From: CAYGTS01 sp964352905
GTDB lineage: Bacteria; Pseudomonadota; Gammaproteobacteria; JAHCLG01
Direction of reading: 5' to 3'
Length of the DNA stretch: 17,885 bases
Assembly (NCBI GenBank): GCA_964352905.1
Contig: CAYGTS010000041.1
Location: 1 to 17,885 of the forward strand
Part shown: piece after piece, positions 7,827 to 13,385 of the stretch
Layout of the letters: the number at the start of each line of letters is the position of its first letter
How positions within the stretch are numbered: position 1 is the first letter of the stretch
Notes under the pieces: model-generated
What the model saw: the letters and a program-made list of their open reading frames with translations, nothing else
Databases searched by the model: none
Told to the model about the DNA's origin: nothing
Translations under genes and position numbers: made by a program

Positions 7827-9866
7827 TCAACCCTTCTCAAACAAATGACAATTCACACGATGATTATGAGACAGCTTCGTTTGTGCTGGATATTGCTGCT
7901 GACAAATCGGCATCATGTTGGGACAACGTGGATGAAAATAACAACCTGAAGGTGGATTAATCGGTGATGGTATTTCACCACTTAATTTAAGTATGGTTTT
8001 TTGGTGTTCAACATCGATTACAGGAACAGCGGAAAGCAATGCTTTGGTATAAGGATGCTGTGGATTATGTAAAATATCATTCACCTCACCCTCTTCCACA
8101 ATTTTACCCAAATACATCACTGCAACACGATGCGCAAGATAGGACACAACCGAAATATTATGCGTTATAAATAAATAAGCTAAATGATACTGCTGCTGCA
8201 ATTCTTTCAGTAAATTTAAAATTTGGGCTTGCACTGAAACATCGAGTGCGCTAGTAGGTTCATCACAAATAATAACTTTAGGATTAACCGCTAACGCACG
8301 CGCAATGCAAATCCGTTGGCGTTGCCCGCCAGAAAATTCATGCGGATAACGCAACTTAACACTTTCAGGTAAACCCACTTGCAGCAATAATTCATTGATT
8401 CGCTCATCAATTTTTTTTGAATTTTTTTCTAGTTTTAATGCAATAATACCTTCAGCAATAATATCACGCACCAACATACGAGGATTCATTGATGAAAAAG
8501 GATCTTGAAAAATAACTTGTAAATCCGCACGAATTTTGCGTAACTTATCCTTAGGCATATTGACTAAATCTTGGCTATGCAGCAATACTTGTCCTGCATC
8601 AGGTTTAATGAGTTGTAAAATGCCTTTACCTAACGTGGTTTTCCCACAACCTGATTCACCAACTAAGGCTAAGGTTTCACCACGGTTAACATATAAGTCA
8701 ACGTCATCAACTGCTTTAACCACTGCCATGGTTTTTTTGAATAAACCTTTACGGATCGGAAAATGAATTTTTATTTGCTGAACTTTTAACGCATGTTCAG
8801 GGTGTTCTTTGGGATTTAATTTAAGATTTTCAATCACTGTACTTGTTTTAGGAAAAATAAAATCCGGATTTTGATACAAATGACATTTAACTTTGTGTTG
8901 TTGCGTTAATTGATATTCTTGCGGCACAGTATTAAAACACTTTTCAAAAGCATAATCGCAACGATCCGCAAAGCGACACGGTTTAAAATCCCCTCCCATT
9001 GCAGGCACCATGCCCTTAATCACAGCGAGTTCTTGCATGCGCTTTTGAATGGTTGGCAAGGCCGCAAATAATTTACGTGAATAAGGATGACGCGGCTTTG
9101 TAAAAAAATCACTGGCAGTTGCAACTTCCACAATTTGTCCTGCATACATCACTGCAACATAATCTGCCATTTCTGCAACCACACCTAAATCATGGGTAAT
9201 TAATAAGATCGCCATATTAGTTTGTTGTTGCATTTCTTTCATTAAAGCTAACACTTGGGCTTGCGTGGTCACATCTAATGCTGTCGTAGGTTCATCAGCA
9301 ATCAGTAATTCCGGTCTGCCCGCAAGTGCCATCGCAATCATAACACGTTGTTTCATCCCGCCCGATAATTGATGCGGATATTCATGTATACGGGTTGCCG
9401 CGGCAGGAATACCGACTGCATCTAAAAGATTAATCATTTTTTGCGTAGCACTATGGCCCGTAATATTAAAATGACATTTTAACACTTCTGCAATTTGCTG
9501 ACCGATCGTTAATACTGGATTCAGTGAAGTCATGGGTTCTTGAAAAATCATGCCAATTTTTCCACCACGGATCTTACGCAACGCTATTTCGGGTAAGGAC
9601 AATAAATCTTGATCGTGCAATAGAATTTCACTGCTAGGCAGAATTTTTGCTGCCAGCGGCAGTAATTGCATAATCGATAACGCAGTTAACGATTTTCCAC
9701 AACCTGATTCGCCAACTAAAGCAAAGGTTTTACCTTTGGGGATGCTAAAACTCATTGCATCAATCGCGGTAAGAAAACCACGACTACTGGGAAAACCAGT
9801 GGTTAGATTATTGATGGTGAGAATTGGTTCGCTATTAAATTGAATAAAGTTCTTCCTCTTTACCAT
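7827..9866 (-). CDS. Fused double ATPase of a peptide ABC transporter (Opp/Dpp/Yej type)
   Basis: This cytoplasmic protein powers peptide import through the two permeases encoded upstream. It holds two complete nucleotide-binding domains in one chain of 679 aa. Domain 1: Walker A GESGCGKS (52-59), Q-loop Q109, signature LSGGMKQR (167-174), Walker B LLIADEP (187-193), H225. Domain 2: Walker A GESGCGKT (403-410), Q454, signature FSGGQRQR (511-518), Walker B VIICDEP (531-537), H569. Each is followed by an oligopeptide-type C-terminal module with four cysteines in the same spacing (C-x5-C-x6-C-x17-C at 297-328 and 642-673). The fusion resembles E. coli YejF, which is shorter at the C-terminus. 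The only credible ATG (9866) lies inside the toxin gene and overlaps it by 32 nt, with GAG about 10 nt upstream. No alternative ATG or GTG precedes the conserved PILTINNL. Confidence 0.93.
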   Translation of the reverse strand: MVKRKNFIQFNSEPILTINNLTTGFPSSRGFLTAIDAMSFSIPKGKTFALVGESGCGKSLTALSIMQLLPLAAKILPSSEILLHDQDLLSLPEIALRKIRGGKIGMIFQEPMTSLNPVLTIGQQIAEVLKCHFNITGHSATQKMINLLDAVGIPAAATRIHEYPHQLSGGMKQRVMIAMALAGRPELLIADEPTTALDVTTQAQVLALMKEMQQQTNMAILLITHDLGVVAEMADYVAVMYAGQIVEVATASDFFTKPRHPYSRKLFAALPTIQKRMQELAVIKGMVPAMGGDFKPCRFADRCDYAFEKCFNTVPQEYQLTQQHKVKCHLYQNPDFIFPKTSTVIENLKLNPKEHPEHALKVQQIKIHFPIRKGLFKKTMAVVKAVDDVDLYVNRGETLALVGESGCGKTTLGKGILQLIKPDAGQVLLHSQDLVNMPKDKLRKIRADLQVIFQDPFSSMNPRMLVRDIIAEGIIALKLEKNSKKIDERINELLLQVGLPESVKLRYPHEFSGGQRQRICIARALAVNPKVIICDEPTSALDVSVQAQILNLLKELQQQYHLAYLFITHNISVVSYLAHRVAVMYLGKIVEEGEVNDILHNPQHPYTKALLSAVPVIDVEHQKTILKLSGEIPSPINPPSGCYFHPRCPNMMPICQQQYPAQTKLSHNHRVNCHLFEKG

Positions 9867-10122
9867 GCCAAACTCTCAAAATATGAATTTCACTCTTCAT
9901 TGCAGCATACCGAATGACATAATTTCCTGTGATAAGATCCCGTATTGAATCTGATTTTTTTGCACTTTTTGCTTTTTTTCCTAATAAAGGAAAGTCAATG
10001 AGTCTGGTGCTCGCTTGTTGCAATTTTAATGCTATATCCTTAGCAGCAGGATTATCTTTCGCAATAAAATGATACAATCGCTCTAAATCGTTTATCGCAT
10101 TTCTGGCATATAATATTTTCAT
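9835..10122 (-). CDS. RelE/ParE-family toxin of a type II toxin-antitoxin pair
   Basis: This is a 95-residue basic protein with the RelE/ParE layout: an N-terminal pair of helices (NAINDLERLYHFIAKDNP), a conserved IRDLITGNYVIRY strand region (about 60-72) and the C-terminal ILRVWHGKEE (81-90), including R83, W85 and H86. Members either cleave ribosome-bound mRNA (RelE) or inhibit gyrase (ParE); the sequence alone does not decide which. It starts 1 nt after the antitoxin stop, the usual order. Its last 32 nt also encode the first residues of the ABC ATPase in another frame. The pair sits inside a peptide-transporter operon, which is an unusual location. Confidence 0.88.
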   Translation of the reverse strand: MKILYARNAINDLERLYHFIAKDNPAAKDIALKLQQASTRLIDFPLLGKKAKSAKKSDSIRDLITGNYVIRYAAMKSEIHILRVWHGKEEELYSI

Positions 10123-10123
10123 T

Positions 10124-10384
10124 TTAAGGGGCTTTTAGCTCCTCATCGCTGCCCCAGCTTTGTAGCCAAGCATGTACTTTATCACCATCAACAACTCTGC
10201 CCATACGAATATCTTCAAGTGCTTCAAGCGTATCTTGCCATCGCTGCTTCTCTAATTCTCTATTCGTTAAAAATGCTCTTAAAGCTTCATTAATAATCCA
10301 AGCTTTTGATCTTTTCATTGAATTCGCTGTTTTTTCTAATGATTGTTCTAAATCATCTTCAATTCGAACACTGGTTATACTCAT
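10124..10384 (-). CDS. Ribbon-helix-helix (CopG/ParD-like) antitoxin
   Basis: This 86-residue protein should bind and neutralise the adjacent toxin and repress the pair's own promoter. Residues 3-40 form a ribbon-helix-helix DNA-binding domain: strand ITSVRIEDDL, helix EQSLEKTANSMKRS and helix KAWIINEALRAFL. The acidic C-terminal part (about 43-86), ending VHAWLQSWGSDEE, is the usual toxin-wrapping tail of this family. It is first in the two-gene unit, with a candidate operator immediately upstream (10402-10425). A weak GTGAG lies before the ATG. Confidence 0.9.
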   Translation of the reverse strand: MSITSVRIEDDLEQSLEKTANSMKRSKAWIINEALRAFLTNRELEKQRWQDTLEALEDIRMGRVVDGDKVHAWLQSWGSDEELKAP

Positions 10385-10401
10385 GTTAATATCTCACATT
10401 A

Positions 10402-10428
10402 ACTACAATACATATATATTGTAGTATA
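10402..10428 (-). promoter_or_regulatory. Candidate operator and -10 of the toxin-antitoxin pair
   Basis: There is a perfect 9-bp inverted repeat, ACTACAATA (10402-10410) and TATTGTAGT (10417-10425), with a 6-bp spacer, 17 bp upstream of the antitoxin ATG. On the minus strand a -10-like TATACT (10423-10428) overlaps its edge. No good -35 is seen; TTGATT lies 20 bp further upstream. Ribbon-helix-helix antitoxins typically bind such palindromes over their own promoter, so autorepression is inferred. Confidence 0.55.
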
Positions 10429-10461
10429 GTTATAGCAGCTTTACTAGTAATCAATATATTA

Positions 10462-10481
10462 GTAACTATCTGAATAGTTAC
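10462..10481. repeat. 20-bp palindrome made of two abutted MITE ends
   Basis: GTAACTAT (10462-10469) is joined through one base to TGAATAGTTAC (10471-10481). The second is exactly the 11-bp right end of the 5313-5392 MITE, and the first is 8 bp of its left end. It may be an internally deleted copy or a footprint. It lies just downstream of the second permease's stop codon and upstream of the toxin-antitoxin unit. No flanking target duplication is visible. Confidence 0.55.
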
Positions 10482-10489
10482 CCAAATTT

Positions 10490-11878
10490 TTACATTTTCC
10501 GCAATCTTGGATCAAACGCATCGCGCACCGCATCTGAAAAGAAATTAGCGCTTAACACCAATATGAACATAAATACAAATGCAGCTAAAATCGGCCACCA
10601 TACAAGCGGTTCGCGTGATAACTCTAAACGTGCGGCATTAATCATGTTCCCCCAAGAATACGTGGTTGGATCAACACCCACGCCAACATACGATAACACC
10701 GCTTCTGCTAACACTAAGCCGCTAAAATCTAAGACAACCGTAATAATAACGATATGCATGACATTCGGTAAAATATGTCGCAAAATAATTTTATTATCAG
10801 TTACCCCTTGCGCTTTGGCTGCTGCAATATAATCAACCTCGCGCAACTTTAACGTTTCACCACGTAATAAACGACACAAAGTTGTCCAGGAAGTGATCCC
10901 CAAGATCACACACAAGGCTAATAGTCGCGCATCAGCACGCATTGCAACGGAGGGAAATAACCCAGGATGATTCGCAATAAAGATTTGCAGGGATAACACG
11001 GCTGCTGCAATTAACAACACACCTGGAATTGAGTTTAAAGTGGTATAAAGATATTGAATAACATCATCAACCCGTTTACCAAAATAACCCGCTGCAGTAC
11101 CCAGGAAAACCGCAAAGGGTAACATCACCAGCGTGGTTAATGTACCAATAATTAAACCGGTGCGAATACTTTTAACGGTTTGATAAAAAACATCTTGCCC
11201 GACTTTATCAGTACCAAAAATATGATAGCCACGCGATAATAAGTAGCAATTGCTAATGATGAGAAACATAATTAATAAGCTGATCCACAAAGTACGCCAA
11301 GCATACAGAGATTTTCCCCTAAGGATATCGCTTAGCACATTGAGCGTATTTTTCTTATATCTCAGTGAAATTGAGATACAAATTAACAGGACAAAGATCA
11401 GCCAAATTAGAATTGCGACTAAACTTGCTCTAGCTATTCGTATTTTCAGATCATGCAATTGCGCAGATCTATTACTAGCTTTAACATAATTTAATCTAGG
11501 ATAAAATTGCTGGTGTTTGCCATTCGCTAACACTTTAGTATTCTTAACATAAAGATGACGTGCAAACGGTGCTGAATAAGTATTCTCATAAGAATTATTT
11601 AGCGGTGATAATATAAAATCAAGCACACTGCCCTCTTGCGTGGAATAGTGCTGCGTGTTAGTTATCCTTAAATGAATCGAGTCCAATAATGCAATTGCTG
11701 CGTAAAATAATAAAACCGTCATTGCAGCAACACCAATCTTATTACGCATCAACTGTCGCCATGGTGCTCGCAAATGTTCTTTTGAGTGCGACCAAATTGC
11801 AAACACAATAACCATTAATAACAATAGATAAATTAAAATATCGGTCCATAAAAAATAAGGTGTTAAATCTATATTCAT
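10490..11878 (-). CDS. Peptide ABC transporter permease (DppC/OppC/YejE type)
   Basis: This is the second inner-membrane channel subunit, 462 aa. Membrane spans are visible near 12-28, 48-66, 152-172, 196-215, 240-262, 285-303, 318-336, 372-398 and 426-446. The binding-protein-dependent transport signature (EAA loop, contact site for the ATPase) reads YIAAAKAQGVTDNKIILRHI at about 350-369. The ending ANFFSDAVRDAFDPRLRKM is typical of YejE/DppC proteins. It is longer than usual (E. coli YejE is 341 aa) because of an extended N-terminal part (about 67-195) with an extra soluble region and membrane spans. Its ATG overlaps the previous permease stop by 4 nt (ATGA, 11875-11878), showing translational coupling. 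Confidence 0.93.
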   Translation of the reverse strand: MNIDLTPYFLWTDILIYLLLLMVIVFAIWSHSKEHLRAPWRQLMRNKIGVAAMTVLLFYAAIALLDSIHLRITNTQHYSTQEGSVLDFILSPLNNSYENTYSAPFARHLYVKNTKVLANGKHQQFYPRLNYVKASNRSAQLHDLKIRIARASLVAILIWLIFVLLICISISLRYKKNTLNVLSDILRGKSLYAWRTLWISLLIMFLIISNCYLLSRGYHIFGTDKVGQDVFYQTVKSIRTGLIIGTLTTLVMLPFAVFLGTAAGYFGKRVDDVIQYLYTTLNSIPGVLLIAAAVLSLQIFIANHPGLFPSVAMRADARLLALCVILGITSWTTLCRLLRGETLKLREVDYIAAAKAQGVTDNKIILRHILPNVMHIVIITVVLDFSGLVLAEAVLSYVGVGVDPTTYSWGNMINAARLELSREPLVWWPILAAFVFMFILVLSANFFSDAVRDAFDPRLRKM

Positions 11879-12852
11879 GAGAATCGTACTCGTGGGTCAA
11901 CTAAGGTATACGAAATATCGGTTAAAATTAAACCAATAATATATAAAACCGCACCTAAAAATACCATGGCACGCACAATTGCAAAATCTTGTTGTTGAAT
12001 TGCATCAATGGTGTAGCTGCCTAAACCAGGAATGCCAAAAAAGGACTCCATGATTAAGCTCCCTAAAAATAACGCCGGTAAAATGACCACAATCCCAGTT
12101 AAAATGGGGATCATGGCGTTTTTTAAAACATGTTTAAATAATACTTTTATTTCTGCAAGCCCTTTGGCGCGCCCAGTCCGCACGTAATCTTTATTAATTT
12201 CTTCTAAAAATAAAGTACGATACCAGCGCGTACCCGCACCAATGCCGCCTAAGATACCAACTATTACTGGCAAGATAACAAATTTAATACCATTAAAACC
12301 ATAATCAAAACCTGAAATCGGCACTAAGTGTAATACTCGCCCCACAAAATACTGCCCACCAATAATATAAAACAAAGCTGAAATCGACATCAGGATTACA
12401 CATAAAATAACACCCCAGGTATCAAGGTAGGTGCCACGGAAAAATGCCATTAACATGGCAAACACAATATTAACAAATACGCCAATAATTAAAGTAGGAA
12501 TTGCAATCATGAGTGAAGGCCCCATTCGTTCACAAATATCATAACTAATATCACGGCCTGAATCCGATGCGCCAAAATCAAAACTAAATAATTTTAATGA
12601 TTTTTGAAAGAATAAAGTCTGCGTTAGTTTCTCGATACCAGGTTCACTCGCATTATAAAATAAGGGTTTATCATAACCATGTTGCGCCTTCCACATATCA
12701 ATACTGGTTTGCGAAATATGCTTTTGCCCTAAATGCATGCGCGCCATATCATCAGGCGTATTCACCATAAAAAATAATAAAAACGTTAGCAAATTTACTC
12801 CTATTAAAACAGGAATAGCGTAAAGCAGTCGTCTTATAATGTAGTTAATCAT
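11875..12852 (-). CDS. Peptide ABC transporter permease (DppB/OppB/YejB type)
   Basis: This is the first inner-membrane channel subunit, 325 aa. It has the family N-terminus (MINYIIRRLLYAIPVLIGVN, first span), further spans near 113-137, 147-168, 190-206, 248-268 and 293-312, and the EAA loop DYVRTGRAKGLAEIKVLFKH (about 222-241). The C-terminus TDISYTLVDPRVRF is characteristic of this family. The ATG at 12852 has AAGG 7 nt upstream (12860-12863), now inside repeat DNA. The gene is coupled by a 4-nt overlap to the next permease. Originally it probably overlapped the substrate-binding gene too (see the tandem array), but about 530 bp of repeat now separates them. Confidence 0.95.
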   Translation of the reverse strand: MINYIIRRLLYAIPVLIGVNLLTFLLFFMVNTPDDMARMHLGQKHISQTSIDMWKAQHGYDKPLFYNASEPGIEKLTQTLFFQKSLKLFSFDFGASDSGRDISYDICERMGPSLMIAIPTLIIGVFVNIVFAMLMAFFRGTYLDTWGVILCVILMSISALFYIIGGQYFVGRVLHLVPISGFDYGFNGIKFVILPVIVGILGGIGAGTRWYRTLFLEEINKDYVRTGRAKGLAEIKVLFKHVLKNAMIPILTGIVVILPALFLGSLIMESFFGIPGLGSYTIDAIQQQDFAIVRAMVFLGAVLYIIGLILTDISYTLVDPRVRFS

Positions 12853-12859
12853 TTTTTAA

Positions 12860-12869
12860 CCTTCACCTT
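12860..12869 (-). promoter_or_regulatory. Ribosome binding site of the first permease, inside the repeat array
   Basis: On the minus strand AAGGTGAAGG precedes the ATG at 12852, the nearer AAGG with a 7-nt spacer. It lies in the 23-bp direct repeat that is also present in the 3' end of the binding-protein gene. Each unit therefore carries a copy of this ribosome binding site, and only the one in unit A is used. Confidence 0.6.
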
Positions 12870-13103
12870 AAATCCTGTCATTGCGAACGCAGTGAAGCAA
12901 TCCAGGGTTAGAATATTCAATTTCGCAAAATTTCATGTTACTTGCTATCGATTTCACTGCATTAATTACCACTACCTTAACATCTCATTCAGTGGCTCTC
13001 GCCCCTGGATTACCGCGCTTCGCTCGCAATGACAGATGAGATTTTTTAACCTTTACCCTAAATCCTGTCATTGCGAACGCAGTGAAGCAATCCAGGGTTA
13101 GAA

Positions 13104-13203
13104 NNNNNNNNNNNNNNNNNNNNNNNNNNNNNNNNNNNNNNNNNNNNNNNNNNNNNNNNNNNNNNNNNNNNNNNNNNNNNNNNNNNNNNNNNNNNNNNNN
13201 NNN
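13104..13203. other. Assembly gap (exactly 100 N) inside repeat unit B
   Basis: The run of 100 N looks like a scaffold placeholder. By comparison with units A and C, 79 bp are missing if there are three units. Because the gap falls inside a tandem repeat, any whole number of further 190-bp units could also be missing. Confidence 0.95.
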
Positions 13204-13385
13204 TGGCTCTCGCCCCTGGATTGCCGCGCTTCGCTCGCAATGACAGATGAGATTTTTTTACCTTTACCCTAAATCCTGTCATTGCGAACGCAGTGAAGCA
13301 ATCCAGGGTTAGAATATTCAATTTCGCAAAATTTCATGTTACTTGCTATCGATTTCACTGCATTAATTACCACTACCTTAACATC

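Noticed and set aside
9841..10481. Terminal repeats bounding the toxin-antitoxin insertion (TGAATAAAGTT near 9841 and TGAATAGTTAC at 10471)
   Set aside because: The similarity is partial and in direct orientation with no duplication; not enough to define an element.
13058..13321. Apparent 87-codon minus-strand reading frame across the N gap
   Set aside because: It runs through repeat DNA and 100 undefined bases; its translation is only the LRAKRGNPGA-type reading of the palindromic arms.
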